Shown here piece by piece: positions 8,282 through 17,437 of a stretch of DNA of 64,000 bases. Source of the DNA: Belnapia rosea (lineage in GTDB: Bacteria > Pseudomonadota > Alphaproteobacteria > Acetobacterales > Acetobacteraceae); the NCBI RefSeq assembly GCF_900101615.1, contig NZ_FMZX01000004.1:172777-236776 (forward strand), in the 5' to 3' direction. Positions within the stretch are counted from its first letter, which is position 1. Each line of letters begins with the position of its first letter. The position numbers were made by a program, and so were the translations under genes. The notes under the pieces are model-generated. The model ran no database searches, had not been told where the DNA came from, and saw nothing but the letters and a program-made list of their open reading frames with translations.

Positions 8282-9892
8282 TCAGCGATGCTCGGCAAGG
8301 CGTTCGGCGGCCAGGGCAGGCCGGCGGACGCGGTAGAGGGCGGCCATGGTGCTGCGGTTCACCGGCTCCAGCCGCGCCTCGGCATAGGCAGGAAGGGTCT
8401 GGGCGCCGCCGGCGAGCAGCAGCAGGACATAGTCGAAATGGTCCTGCCAGTCGGCCAGGTAGGGCTGGCGCCGGAGCTTCGGCGGTGTCGGCTCCGCCGG
8501 GTCGAGCAGCGTGTAATTGGGCAGGTAGCCGGCCGGCTGGGAGATCGCCGCATAGGGTGGCAGCACCCGCAGCGGCTGCTGGCTGGCATTGGTGAAGACC
8601 ATCGGCCAGAAGGCATGCCGCTCGATCGTCAGCAGTGAGCCGAGATGCTGGTCGGTGCGGCAGAAATCGGCGATGACGAGGCGCCTGCCGTGCTGGCGCC
8701 AGAAATCGGGGTTGCTCCCGGGGTCGACGGTCAGCACCAGGACGCGGCTGCCCGGCTGGACCGGCTCGATGCTGCGGCGGATCTCGGCGACATCCTGCCC
8801 ATGCCCCGACCAGACCGCCGAGACGATGCCCATGCGGACGAGGAAGAGCGCCGCCAGCGCGAAGCCCACGGCGCGCGCCGGCCGTGGCGGCAGCATGGGC
8901 AGGGCACCGGCGAAGAGCAGCATCCCCAGCATGATCGGGAAGCGTCCATCGATGAAGGCCGCCTCCTTCAGCGTCATCGGCATGACGAGGTAGAGCAGGA
9001 AGCAGATCGCGGCCGCGAGCAGGCTGGGGCCATGCACCCGCAGCATGCGCAGCGCCAGGCAGGTCAGCACCAGCAGCAGGATGGAGAGCGCCGTCAGCCG
9101 GTCGAAGGCGGCGTAATAGTTCATGAAGGGTTCGGTGAGGTTCGCCAGCTTCGTCAGCGGGCCATTCCAGGTGACCGGACCTTCATCCGAGGTGGCCAGC
9201 GGCGCGCCGAGATAGAGGATCGCCGAGGGCAGGAAGACAAGGCCGGCAGCGATGGCGCGGCGGAGCAGCGGCGCCCAGCGCCGCATCCGCAACGCCTCCC
9301 ACATCAGCAGCAATTCGCGCGAGCCGATCAGCACGGCACAGAAGACCACGCCGAAGATGTGGCAGAAGAAGACGAGCGTTGCCGCGCAGGCTGCCGCAAT
9401 GACGGTCGCGACCGGGAACCGCTCCCGGAAGGTGTTCCAGCCTGCGGCCGTCAGCATCGCCAGCGCGATGCCCACCTGATAGTTCATGAAACCCATCAGG
9501 AAGAGGGCATGGTAGCCCATCAGCGCCGCCGCGACGGGCCACCAGGACCAGCGACCGAAGACCGAGCGGCTGTAGAGGATGATGGCGGCGTAGTTCAGCA
9601 CGAGGATGAGGCCCAGCATCACCCGGCCGGCGACGTGGAGTGGCAGCACCGTCACCAGGGCCGTCATCACCACATCGATCGCGAGGTTCGGGATGATCCG
9701 CCAGTCCTGCGCGTACATCGTCGAGAGCACGGGATCCTGCTGGCCGAAGGCGAGCAGGTAGGTGCGTGCGAGATGGTTCGGATAGTCGAGCAGCGGCGGC
9801 ATCTCGGTGATGAACAGCGGCGCCAGCAGCACCAGCAGGGCTCCGAAGCAGACCAGCCAGCGCAGACGTGGTTGTGGCACCGCATCGCCCAT
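8282..9892 (-). CDS. Polytopic membrane protein, GT-C glycosyltransferase-like
   Basis: A 536-residue inner-membrane protein with roughly ten or more hydrophobic helices in residues 10-380, followed by a soluble domain of about 150 residues. The first external loop reads ITEMPPLLDYPNHLAR; an acidic residue in this loop is typical of GT-C polyprenyl-phosphate-dependent glycosyltransferases, which move sugars on the periplasmic side. The family assignment rests on topology and this loop only. It lies 48 bp behind the binding-protein gene on the same strand (upstream of it in transcription), and no other glycan gene is adjacent. It could equally be an uncharacterised membrane protein. Confidence 0.6.
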   Translation of the reverse strand: MGDAVPQPRLRWLVCFGALLVLLAPLFITEMPPLLDYPNHLARTYLLAFGQQDPVLSTMYAQDWRIIPNLAIDVVMTALVTVLPLHVAGRVMLGLILVLNYAAIILYSRSVFGRWSWWPVAAALMGYHALFLMGFMNYQVGIALAMLTAAGWNTFRERFPVATVIAAACAATLVFFCHIFGVVFCAVLIGSRELLLMWEALRMRRWAPLLRRAIAAGLVFLPSAILYLGAPLATSDEGPVTWNGPLTKLANLTEPFMNYYAAFDRLTALSILLLVLTCLALRMLRVHGPSLLAAAICFLLYLVMPMTLKEAAFIDGRFPIMLGMLLFAGALPMLPPRPARAVGFALAALFLVRMGIVSAVWSGHGQDVAEIRRSIEPVQPGSRVLVLTVDPGSNPDFWRQHGRRLVIADFCRTDQHLGSLLTIERHAFWPMVFTNASQQPLRVLPPYAAISQPAGYLPNYTLLDPAEPTPPKLRRQPYLADWQDHFDYVLLLLAGGAQTLPAYAEARLEPVNRSTMAALYRVRRPALAAERLAEHR

Positions 9893-10123
9893 GCGCCTCG
9901 CTCCTTTTCATTATCCCAGACAGAGACTGCAATGTCACTGAATGCTGCAATGCGGCAACAGAGCTTTCGCCGGATGAACCAACTGTGTGCCGTGTTGCGT
10001 CTCAGGGGTTGGACGGGACTTCCGTCCTTCCCTGCATTGGCGTCATAGTGACCGCAGCCGTCGCAGAACGGCCCGCCCGTCACCGGTCCTGTCGCCACAG
10101 CCAATGAAAAGGCGCAGCCGGCC

Positions 10124-10990
10124 ATGGATATGATGATGCCGACCCTTCTCGAGGAACATCCGCTCGGGGCAAGCTTCGGCGCCGAGTTGAGAGGCCTGCG
10201 CATTGCGGGCGACCTCCCGGAGGATGCCTTCTCCGCCTATATGGCGGCCTTCCATCGCCACCACCTGCTACTGGTGCGCGATGTGCCGCTCGACCCTGCC
10301 GCGCATGTCGCCTTCAGCCGCCGCATGGGCAAGCTCGAGTTGCATGCGCAGAGCCGCTTCACCCATCCCGAGCATCCCGAGATCTTCTGCGTCGGCAACT
10401 ACACGGTGAATGGCGAGCTGCGGGCCAATTTCGCCCGTGGCGTCGAGCAATGGCATGCCGATAGCAGCTACCGCGAGGTGCCGAGCGCCGCCTCGCTTTT
10501 CTACGGCGCGATCTGTCCACCCGAAGGGGGCGAAACCTGGTTCATCGATGCCGCCGGCGCCTATGACGCCCTGGCGGACGAGACGAAGCTGCGCATCGAG
10601 GCGCTGCGCACGGTGCATTCCCTGGCGACCCTCGCCGAATGGGGGCGCCAGCACAACCCGGACCGCCCGCCGCTGACGGAGGAGCAGACACGGCGCTGGC
10701 CGCCGGTCTCGCAGCCGCTGGTGCGTGTCCATCCGGTGACGGGGGTGAAGTCCCTCTTCCTCTGCCCCGCCGTCATCAGCCATGTCGAGGGAATGGCGCC
10801 GGAGGAGGGGCGGGCGCTGATCGCCGAGCTGATGGCCCATGCCAGCCAGGAGCGCTTCGTCTACCGCCATCGCTGGCGGGAGGGCGACCTTGTGATCTGG
10901 GACAACCGCTGCATGCTGCACACGGCGACGCTCTTCAACCACGAGAGATACGTCCGGCTGATGCACCGGACGACCGTGGCGGGCCCCTAA
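10124..10990 (+). CDS. TauD/TfdA family Fe(II)/2-oxoglutarate dioxygenase
   Basis: A 288-residue cytosolic enzyme. The metal triad is visible: His111 and Asp113 in EQWHADSSY and the distal His266 in MLHTATLF, with a 2-oxoglutarate-binding Arg in [10 protein letters not shown]. The family oxidises taurine, alkylsulfonates, herbicides and other small acids, coupling to 2-oxoglutarate decarboxylation. It is not linked to a sulfonate transporter here, so the substrate is open. The start [15 protein letters not shown] follows a short leader of about 230 bp from the divergent membrane-protein gene. Its stop overlaps the convergent dut stop by 4 bp. Confidence 0.88.
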   Translation: MDMMMPTLLEEHPLGASFGAELRGLRIAGDLPEDAFSAYMAAFHRHHLLLVRDVPLDPAAHVAFSRRMGKLELHAQSRFTHPEHPEIFCVGNYTVNGELRANFARGVEQWHADSSYREVPSAASLFYGAICPPEGGETWFIDAAGAYDALADETKLRIEALRTVHSLATLAEWGRQHNPDRPPLTEEQTRRWPPVSQPLVRVHPVTGVKSLFLCPAVISHVEGMAPEEGRALIAELMAHASQERFVYRHRWREGDLVIWDNRCMLHTATLFNHERYVRLMHRTTVAGP

Positions 10991-11454
10991 CCGGTTGAGC
11001 CGAAGCCGCCCGCGCCGCGGGCGGAGGCCGCGGTGAACTCCTCCACCACGGTGAATTCCGGGCGCAGCACCGGGACGAAGACCATCTGGGCGAAGCGCTC
11101 GCCCGGTTCGATGGTGATGGCCTCGCCGCCCGGCGGGTTGCGGTTCCAGGCGCTGACCAGCACCGGGCCGGTGTAGTCGGCATCGATCAGCCCGACGAGG
11201 TTGCCGAGCACCAGCCCCTTGCGGTGCCCGAGGCCGGAGCGCGGCAGCACCAGCGCCGCCATGCCGGACCGGGCCATGTGCAGGGCGATCCCGCTCGAGA
11301 TCAGGGCCGGTGCCGTGCCTGGCTGCAGCACCAGCGGCGCGTCGAGGCAGGCATGCAGGTCGATGGCCGCGGCCATCCCCGTCTGGTAGCGGGGCAGGCC
11401 CCATTGCCGCAGCCGCTCATCCAGCAGCTTCAGCTCGATCATCGGGTCGCCCAT
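10987..11454 (-). CDS. dut: dUTP diphosphatase
   Basis: A 155-residue homotrimeric dUTPase that hydrolyses dUTP to dUMP, keeping uracil out of DNA and supplying dTMP synthesis. All five motifs are present in order: AAIDLHA (1), [16 protein letters not shown] (2), [10 protein letters not shown] with the catalytic Asp (3), [10 protein letters not shown] (4) and [10 protein letters not shown] (5, the flexible C-terminal arm). Length is normal. A start at the second Met (MIELKLL) is also possible. The gene is convergent with the dioxygenase and overlaps it by 4 bp. Confidence 0.95.
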   Translation of the reverse strand: MGDPMIELKLLDERLRQWGLPRYQTGMAAAIDLHACLDAPLVLQPGTAPALISSGIALHMARSGMAALVLPRSGLGHRKGLVLGNLVGLIDADYTGPVLVSAWNRNPPGGEAITIEPGERFAQMVFVPVLRPEFTVVEEFTAASARGAGGFGSTG

Positions 11455-11913
11455 GCCTGCCTCTCCCTGCCGCGGCCCCGCTGATAGAGCAGGCGCATCG
11501 TCGCCACCAGCGGGCAGCCCTGGTCGATGGGGATGGTGGCGGCATGGGTGTAGCAGTCATGGGGCTACCTCCTGCTGACCTGACCCATTCCATGAGCACG
11601 CCCGCCCATGGGTGCCTGCCCAAGGCACCGGCATGGCCAAGGCCCTGGCGGGGATGGATGTGGCGAGGCTTTGGGCGGCTGCTCCCAGAACAGCCGCATG
11701 CCAGGCCAAGGCGAATTCCATTCGCAATCCGCGACTTGCCTTGCCGCCGGAATTGCAAAATGCATCATCACCTCGGCATTACAGCCTGCCTTTCATGTCG
11801 CCACGGCCCACCGCCAAGTTTGCTGTCGCATCTCATATATTGGAAAAATATCATGAAATTCGGCAGCGGGCTATTTTCTGCGCGTCGCCATGGGCAGAGC
11901 GAGGTGGAGCAGC
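11455..11913. other. 459-bp gap with no convincing gene
   Basis: No complete gene is supported here. On the minus strand directly before dut, an uninterrupted but start-less reading of about 40 codons ([19 protein letters not shown] onward) has natural-looking composition and ends overlapping the dut start; it may be the tail of a lost gene. From about 11740 to 11880 the DNA turns much more AT-rich than its surroundings and probably contains the promoter of the Hpt gene. Confidence 0.4.
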
Positions 11914-12330
11914 ATGAAGGATATTGTTGCGCTGCCATCCAGTTCGCGATTGACGCAAAATGACAAAAATGCGACTCGATGCGGCGTGAGCGCGATCGAT
12001 CCCAACATCGCCGAGCAATTGGCCCAGGACCTGCCCCCGGCCGATTTCCGGCGCATCATCGAGACCTTCGAGGATGACCTCGGCCGGCTGGCGCATCAGT
12101 TGGAAGCCGCCGCCATCGCCGGGAATTGGGACAACTACCAGAGGGCGGCGCATAGCCTGGCCGGGGCGGCGGCGGCGGTCGGCGCCATCCCGCTGGAGCA
12201 GGCGGCGCGTGTCGCCATGGACCCGCAATCCCCGCATCCTCCCGCCGTGGTCGTACCGGTCATCCGCGACCGGGCGATGGCGGCGCTGCAGGAATTGTCG
12301 GCCCTCGTCGCACGCTCGCCCGGCCGATGA
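11914..12330 (+). CDS. Histidine phosphotransfer (Hpt) domain protein
   Basis: A 138-residue cytosolic protein. Residues 30-135 form an Hpt-type helical bundle with the phosphorylatable His80 in [15 protein letters not shown], the classic HSLKGAA-like site. Such proteins relay phosphate between hybrid kinases and response regulators. The start at 11914 is chosen because GAGGTGG lies just upstream and the domain begins soon after. Its stop overlaps the ATG at 12327 of the broken sigma-54 response regulator, so it was once translationally coupled to that partner, which is now dead. Confidence 0.8.
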   Translation: MKDIVALPSSSRLTQNDKNATRCGVSAIDPNIAEQLAQDLPPADFRRIIETFEDDLGRLAHQLEAAAIAGNWDNYQRAAHSLAGAAAAVGAIPLEQAARVAMDPQSPHPPAVVVPVIRDRAMAALQELSALVARSPGR

Positions 12331-12688
12331 GCGTCGCCGCCGGGCGCGTCCTCCTGGTGGAGGACATGCCCACCCGGGCGGACCCTTCGTCGCCCTCAAT
12401 TGCGGCGCCGTCCCGCGTGACCTGCTGGAGAGCGAGATCTTCGTCCATGTGAAGGGGGCCTTCACCGGCGCGACCGAGAGCCGTGCCGGCGCCGCAAGGC
12501 AGGCGGATGGCGGCACGCTCTTCCTCGACGAGATCGGCGGGATGCCGCTCGAGATGCAGGTGAAGCTGCTGCGCTTCGTGCGGACCGGACAGGACGTGCC
12601 GCGCGCCGCTTCGCTGCTGGAGATCAACCCCTCCACCATCTATCGCAAGCTGCAAGCCTGGCGGGGGCCGAAGCGGGCAGCGGGCTGA
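12327..12688 (+). pseudogene. Remnant of an NtrC-type sigma-54 response regulator
   Basis: Pieces of one regulator are joined with large parts missing. An ATG at 12327 starts [11 protein letters not shown], the first strand and acidic pocket of a receiver domain. After about 12 codons the frame is lost, and from about 12365 another frame reads [19 protein letters not shown], then KGAFTGA (the sigma-54 contact loop), then [24 protein letters not shown] (Walker B region). This jumps straight to [22 protein letters not shown], the C-terminal Fis-type helix-turn-helix. The receiver body, Walker A, arginine fingers and sensor regions are absent, so two internal deletions have occurred. It cannot work as an activator. 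Confidence 0.85.
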
Positions 12689-12691
12689 GCC

Positions 12692-13564
12692 TCAGTCGAG
12701 GGTCGCGCGGAGCCAGGCGAGGAAGGCGCGCGCTGCCGGGGACTGGGCGCGGGCCGAGGTCGGCAGGGCGGCCAGCCCTTCGGGGAAGGGCACGAAGCCG
12801 CAGGGCGCCCGCAGGCGTCCCGTGGCGAGTTCCTCCCGCACCAGGCGCTGCTCCACCAGGGCGAGGCCGAGCCCGGCCAGGGCGGCTTCGATGCAGAGAT
12901 GGGTGTGCGGGAAGCGCAGCTCCTCCTGGCAGTCCAGCGCCCGGCCCGCGCGCGTCTGCCACATCGCCCAGCTCTCGCCAAGATGCTCGTGGTCGATGCG
13001 GGTAGGGGCGGCGAGGTGCGACGGGCCGGCGGTGACGGGATAGTCCGGCGCACAGACGGGCCCGAAGGCGATGGCACCGAGCGGGATGGCGCGGGCCTGT
13101 TCGGCGGCCGGGTAATGGCCGCGCGCCCAGGCGATGACCAGATCGGCGCCCTCATGCCGCAGCGCCCGCGCCGTGGTCATGGACAGGCGCAGCCGGACCA
13201 TGGGCTGGGCGCGGTAGAAGCCAGGCAGGCGGGGGACCAGCCAACGCATGGCGAAGCTGGCGCTGCAGGCGACATGCAGGGCAGGCCCACCGGCTTCCTC
13301 ACGCAATGCGGTCCAGCCGCTTTCCAGCCCGTCCAGCGCCGCGGCGACCGTCCGGCGCAGCGATTCGCCCGCCGCGTTCAGCCGGAGGCCGGTGCCGGCC
13401 TTGTCGAACAGGGGCAGTCCGGCGGCGTCCTGCAGCGCGCGGATCTGCCGGCTGACTGCGCCATGGGTGCGGCCCAGCTCCTCCGCCGCCCGGGTGACGG
13501 AGCCGAGCCGTGCCGTTGCCTCGAAGGCACGCAGCGCGGCGAGCGGCGGCAGGCGGCGGGACAT
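12692..13564 (-). CDS. LysR-family transcriptional regulator (GcvA-like)
   Basis: A 290-residue regulator from the ATG at 13564, which has AAAGGA 7-8 bp upstream; an in-frame ATG at 13591 would add 9 residues. The N-terminal winged helix is typical (PPLAALRAFEATARLGSVTRAAEELGRTHGAVSRQIRALQ), and the rest is a periplasmic-binding-like effector domain. The opening LPPLAALRAFEA is characteristic of the GcvA-like subgroup. It is transcribed divergently from the PPOX flavoprotein gene with 104 bp between the starts and a perfect palindrome in that gap, so it most likely controls that gene and itself. Confidence 0.9.
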   Translation of the reverse strand: MSRRLPPLAALRAFEATARLGSVTRAAEELGRTHGAVSRQIRALQDAAGLPLFDKAGTGLRLNAAGESLRRTVAAALDGLESGWTALREEAGGPALHVACSASFAMRWLVPRLPGFYRAQPMVRLRLSMTTARALRHEGADLVIAWARGHYPAAEQARAIPLGAIAFGPVCAPDYPVTAGPSHLAAPTRIDHEHLGESWAMWQTRAGRALDCQEELRFPHTHLCIEAALAGLGLALVEQRLVREELATGRLRAPCGFVPFPEGLAALPTSARAQSPAARAFLAWLRATLD

Positions 13565-13578
13565 CGGGGTCCTTTCGT

Positions 13579-13610
13579 GAGTTCGGCTCACCGATCAGGC
13601 AGCCGAACTC
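13579..13610. promoter_or_regulatory. Palindromic operator in LysR/flavoprotein divergent promoter
   Basis: A perfect 10-bp inverted repeat (GAGTTCGGCT at 13579-13588, its complement at 13601-13610) with a 12-nt spacer lies just upstream of the LysR start and 58 bp before the flavoprotein start. Size and place fit a LysR-type recognition site. Confidence 0.6.
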
Positions 13611-13668
13611 GATAGTCGCCGGGCGCCGTTCTCGTCTAGCCATGGGCCTCGACGAAGGAGGGCGCGGC

Positions 13669-14289
13669 ATGGCGGCGATCACCAGCATGGCGGAGCTGGA
13701 GGCGATCTACGGGGCGCTGGACAGCGTTGGCGAGGCCTCGATGGCGAAGGTGGCGGACCATGTGACCCCGGCCTATCGCCGCTTCATCGAGGCGGCGCCC
13801 TTCCTTGCCCTGGCGACGGCCGGGCCGGAGGGGCTGGACTGCTCGCCGCGCGGCGACCGGCCGGGCTTCGTCCGCATCGCCGATCCGCGGACGCTGCTGC
13901 TGCCTGACCGCCACGGCAACAACCGCATCGACAGCCTCCGCAACCTGGTGCGGGACCCACGGGTCGGGTTGATGTTCCTCATCCCCGGCAGCGGCAACGC
14001 GCTGCGGATCAATGGCAGGGCGGAGATCGAGACGGATTCTGGCCTGCTCGCCTCCTTCGCGGTGGAGGGCAGGGCGCCGCGCACGGTTCTCGTGATCCGG
14101 GTCGGCGAGGTCTATTTCCAATGTGCCCGGGCGATCATCCGTGCCGGGCTCTGGGATGCGGGGAGCCAGGTCGATCCACGCAGCCTGCCGACGCCGGGCG
14201 CCATCCTTGCCGAGATGAGCGAGGGCCGGGTCGGCGGCGCGGCCTATGACGCGGCCTGGCCGGCGCGGGCACGGGAGAGCCTGTGGTAG
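13669..14289 (+). CDS. PPOX-class FMN-dependent flavoprotein (DR2398/MSMEG_1061 type)
   Basis: A 206-residue protein starting MAAITSMAELE at 13669, behind AAGGAGG. The split-barrel flavin fold of the pyridoxamine-phosphate-oxidase class is indicated by FLALATAGPEGLDCSPRGDRPGFV, LLLPDRHGNNRIDSLRNLVRDPRVGLMFLIPG and INGRAEIETD. The pattern (RRFIEAAPFLALAT, HGNNR, YFQCARAIIRAGLW) matches the TIGR04025-like subgroup of FMN-binding proteins, whose reaction is unknown. It is divergent from a LysR gene that probably regulates it, hinting at an inducible detoxifying or reducing role. Confidence 0.82.
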   Translation: MAAITSMAELEAIYGALDSVGEASMAKVADHVTPAYRRFIEAAPFLALATAGPEGLDCSPRGDRPGFVRIADPRTLLLPDRHGNNRIDSLRNLVRDPRVGLMFLIPGSGNALRINGRAEIETDSGLLASFAVEGRAPRTVLVIRVGEVYFQCARAIIRAGLWDAGSQVDPRSLPTPGAILAEMSEGRVGGAAYDAAWPARARESLW

Positions 14290-14302
14290 CCGACGGAGCC
14301 CC

Positions 14303-15292
14303 TCAGCAGGCGCCGGGGCCGGGCAGGATGCGGTAGGTGCCGCGCTCGGTGACGAGGCAGCCGCCGGTCATGCGGCCCTCGAAGCGTGTGCCATCGGCCG
14401 CGATCAGCACGCCTGGCCCGTTCGGCAGGTCGTCGGCGAATTGGCCGACGAAGCGGCTGCCGTTGCGGTAGGCCTCGGTGCCCTGGCCGTTGCGCCGGTC
14501 ACCGCGCCAATCCCCCTCATAGACGCCGCCGGACCAGGTCATGATGCCGCGGCCCTCGCGCTTGTCGTCCCGCCAGTCGCCCTCGTAGCGGTCGCCGCTC
14601 GGGTAGATCTGCAGGCCGCGGCCGTTGCGGCGGTCATTGCGCCATTGCCCGGAATAGATGCCGTAGCCGTCCTGCTGGCGGCCCTCGCCGGTGCGCACGC
14701 CATTGACCCATTGGCCGTCGTAATCCGGCCCGCGCGGCCAGGAGCGGGAGCCGCGGCCATTCGGCATCGCATGGCGGATCTCGCCGCGATAGGTGCTGGC
14801 ATCGCCGAAGCGGATCGTGGCGGTCTTGGCCTCGCCGGCGGCGAAGTCCGCCTCGACATGCGTGCCGCCGGGGAGGGCGATGGTGGCGGGGCCTTCGAGC
14901 TTGCCATCCTTGAACTGCCCCTGGGTCAGGCTGATGACCGCCTCCCCCTTCCGCCGCAGCAACTCACCCGTGCCATTGGCCGCGCCGCCGCGGCAGGAGC
15001 CGGACCATTCCAGGCTCTCGCCTGGCTGCAGGTCGGGTGCCCAGATGCCACAGCGGGACCGGGCATCGGCGACCAGCCCACGCGCCGGCTCGGCCGCCGG
15101 CGCCTGAGGCTGGGTCGGGGTGGAAACCTCCTCCCGTGGCGGGCGGGGCCGCAGTGCCGGGCGGGGCGGCGGCGGCAAGCTGGGCCGGGCCGCTGGCGGT
15201 GGGGGCGGGGCCGGCGCCTCGTCATCCATGGTTATGGCGGCCAGGGCGGGCGAGGCCAGCAGCAGCAGGGCGGCCAGGAGCATGCGCCTCAT
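14303..15292 (-). CDS. Secreted MORN-repeat protein
   Basis: A 329-residue exported protein: signal peptide RRMLLAALLLLASPALA, a Pro-rich linker to about residue 65, then a domain with two cysteines (RSRCGIW and SGSCRGG). From about residue 170 there are six or so MORN-like repeats (YDGQWVNGVRTGEG, YSGQWRNDRRNGRG, YEGDWRDDKREGRG, YEGDWRGDRRNGQG, FVGQFADDLPNGPG). MORN repeats form a beta-hairpin ladder for protein or lipid contact. Its ATG overlaps the stop of the upstream Ser/Thr kinase (ATGA), so the two are translationally coupled and likely work together in the envelope. Confidence 0.82.
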   Translation of the reverse strand: MRRMLLAALLLLASPALAAITMDDEAPAPPPPPAARPSLPPPPRPALRPRPPREEVSTPTQPQAPAAEPARGLVADARSRCGIWAPDLQPGESLEWSGSCRGGAANGTGELLRRKGEAVISLTQGQFKDGKLEGPATIALPGGTHVEADFAAGEAKTATIRFGDASTYRGEIRHAMPNGRGSRSWPRGPDYDGQWVNGVRTGEGRQQDGYGIYSGQWRNDRRNGRGLQIYPSGDRYEGDWRDDKREGRGIMTWSGGVYEGDWRGDRRNGQGTEAYRNGSRFVGQFADDLPNGPGVLIAADGTRFEGRMTGGCLVTERGTYRILPGPGAC

Positions 15293-17070
15293 CGCGCCAC
15301 CGTCCGCAGCAGCGCCACCCGCGCGGCGAGCCGCCCCGACTCCTGCGCGTCGCGCAGGGCGCCGGCCAGGGCGATCTCGAACTCCTCGAGCCGCTCGCCG
15401 CGCCGCCGCTGTGCGAAGAGCGGAGCCTCCGAGGCGATGACGACCAGCATATCCGTGCCGAATGGGGCCGTGGCGGACCAGCGCGTGCCGTCGCCGAAGG
15501 GAACGGCGCCATTCGGCGGCTGCGGCGGGCCGCCCTGGACGAGGTGCCCGACATCGCCGGATTCGGTCACATAGGCCACATGCAGCCGTGCCGGCCAGGC
15601 GGGCGTGCTGACGGTGAAGCGCAGTCCCTGTCCTTCGCGCAGCGGGTTGCTGCTGGTGAAGACCAGATTGGGCGGTGCATCGCCGAGGGCGGCGACGGGC
15701 CGGAGAAGGTCGAGCGTCCCGCAATAGGGCGCCTCGAAACTGTCGAGGGCGAGCGTGACCGCGCCGGAGGGCAGGCCGGGGAGGGCGAGGCTTCGCCGCA
15801 TGGCATCGGCCGAGGCGGCGCTGGCCAAGCCGGCGACCGTGGCGGTGCGCCCGGCACTCGTCACCTGCACCAGGTTGCAGGGCAATTGCCGGAGCGAGGC
15901 GGCGATGGCGTGGGCATCGGGAGCCGGCAGCGGAGCAGGGCTTGGTGGGGCGGGCATCGGCGGTGGGGTGGGGGTGGCGATCTGGGTCGGCTGCACCGGC
16001 GGCGGCGGGGGGGCCGCCGCGGCCGGCGGCGCGGTGCCGGGGGGGCGGTCGCCGCCGAGCATCAGGCTGCCGCCGACCAGCAGGGCAAGGACCACCACGC
16101 CGCCGCCGAGCGCCGGCAGCAACAGGCGCCGCGGGCGGGGCCGCTCCGGCGGCATCATGCGGGGAGGTGGCGGGCGGATGACGGTGCCGTCATCAGCCGG
16201 CTCCGGCGGCGGCCGGTGGAAGGGCGAGGCGGCCTGGGCGGCGGGCGCCGCAGCCCGTTGCAGCGCGGCGCTGAACTCCGCCGCGGAGGCAAAGCGGTCC
16301 TCCGGTGCCTTCGCCATGGCGCGGCTGACGACCGCATCGATCTCGGGCGTCCCGGTCGGCGGCACGCCGAAGCGGGAGGGCGGCACCGGATCGGTGTTCA
16401 GCACCTTCTGCATGATGGAGGTGATGCCGCCGGCGAAGGGCTTCTCGCCGCTCAGCAGCTGGTAGAGCACGACGCCAGCCGCCCAGAGATCGGCACGCTG
16501 GTCCACCGGCTCGCCGCGCAGCTGCTCCGGGGCCATGTAGGCGGGCGTGCCCATCATGGTCCCGACATGCGTCATCGAGGAATTCTCGAGCCGGGCGATG
16601 CCGAAATCGGCAATCTTCAACGTGCCGGACGGGGTGAGCATCAGGTTGGCTGGCTTGACGTCGCGGTGGACGACGCCCCTGGCATGGGAATAGCCGAGCC
16701 CATCCAGCAGCTGCGTCATGAGCTGGACGACCCGAGGCAGCGGCAGCCGCTCCCCGGTATCGAGCAGGCCCTTGAGCGAGCCGCCCTCGACCAGCTCCAT
16801 GATGATCCAGGCCTGCTCGGCATTCTCGCCGTAGTCGAAGACGGCGACGATGTTGGGGTGGTTGAGGCCACCGGCGGCCCGGGCGCCGCGGCGGAAACGG
16901 GCGATGGCGTCGGCGGTCTCGGCATCCTCCACCGGCGGCAGGTTCACCACCTTCACCGCGACACGGCGTTCGATCAGGCGATCGAAAGCATCATAGACGA
17001 TGGTGCCGGCGCCGGTACCGAGCGTGCCGTGCAGGACATAGCGTCCGGCGATCTCCGCCTGGGCGCTCAT
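15289..17070 (-). CDS. Membrane Ser/Thr protein kinase with DUF4384-like domain
   Basis: A 593-residue PknB-like kinase from the ATG at 17070. The kinase domain covers about residues 10-270: glycine loop LGTGAGTIV, Lys40 (VAVK), catalytic HRD at 135-137, DFG at 155-157 and an APE-like MAPEQ. A Pro-rich linker leads to one membrane helix near residues 316-338, then a long Pro/Ala stretch and a periplasmic part. The last 120 residues (LREGQGLRFTVSTPAWPARLHVAYVTESGDVGHL) resemble DUF4384, often found behind bacterial kinases. It phosphorylates Ser/Thr of unknown targets. The coupled MORN protein gene follows directly. Confidence 0.88.
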   Translation of the reverse strand: MSAQAEIAGRYVLHGTLGTGAGTIVYDAFDRLIERRVAVKVVNLPPVEDAETADAIARFRRGARAAGGLNHPNIVAVFDYGENAEQAWIIMELVEGGSLKGLLDTGERLPLPRVVQLMTQLLDGLGYSHARGVVHRDVKPANLMLTPSGTLKIADFGIARLENSSMTHVGTMMGTPAYMAPEQLRGEPVDQRADLWAAGVVLYQLLSGEKPFAGGITSIMQKVLNTDPVPPSRFGVPPTGTPEIDAVVSRAMAKAPEDRFASAAEFSAALQRAAAPAAQAASPFHRPPPEPADDGTVIRPPPPRMMPPERPRPRRLLLPALGGGVVVLALLVGGSLMLGGDRPPGTAPPAAAAPPPPPVQPTQIATPTPPPMPAPPSPAPLPAPDAHAIAASLRQLPCNLVQVTSAGRTATVAGLASAASADAMRRSLALPGLPSGAVTLALDSFEAPYCGTLDLLRPVAALGDAPPNLVFTSSNPLREGQGLRFTVSTPAWPARLHVAYVTESGDVGHLVQGGPPQPPNGAVPFGDGTRWSATAPFGTDMLVVIASEAPLFAQRRRGERLEEFEIALAGALRDAQESGRLAARVALLRTVAR

Positions 17071-17437
17071 CGCCCGGTCCGGCCGCCGGGCCGGTCGGCG
17101 ATTCCTGCCATCCGCACACCATCCCCAAGCATAGCCAGTCACCAAATACGGAGCGAGGAGAGCTTGCCGCTGCAGCAAGATGCGAGCAAGCACTTGCACC
17201 GAAGCCGGATGGTACATGGCCAAATTGTTACTGGGCAGGCTGTAAATTTCGCCGGGTGGTTCGGGAGCGGGGGCGGAAATTCGCTCGTAGAGGTGGATGC
17301 GTATGCCTCTCCGTAACGTGACGCTCAAGAAGCGAGCGGCAGCAACGTCCCCGAATTTATCACGGGCTCGTCGATTGCGGCGACGGAACAGCGGAACGAC
17401 ATTCGCCACAATATCAACCTGGATACGAACAGCAGAA
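17071..17437. other. Divergent intergenic region, AT-richer
   Basis: This 367-bp gap separates the divergent kinase and glycosyltransferase genes and is less GC-rich than its flanks. It must hold both promoters. Open frames cross it on both strands, but their composition (many Arg, Ser, Trp; no domain) does not look like protein. I see no repeat or RNA structure in it. Confidence 0.5.

Noticed and set aside
11310-11963. + strand open frame of 217 codons between dut and Hpt genes
   Set aside because: First part is antisense to dut and the rest crosses an AT-rich probable promoter; no domain and odd composition.
15037-17316. A + strand open frame of 759 codons
   Set aside because: Antisense to the Ser/Thr kinase and MORN genes, which are certain. 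Low-complexity Arg/Gly/His product.
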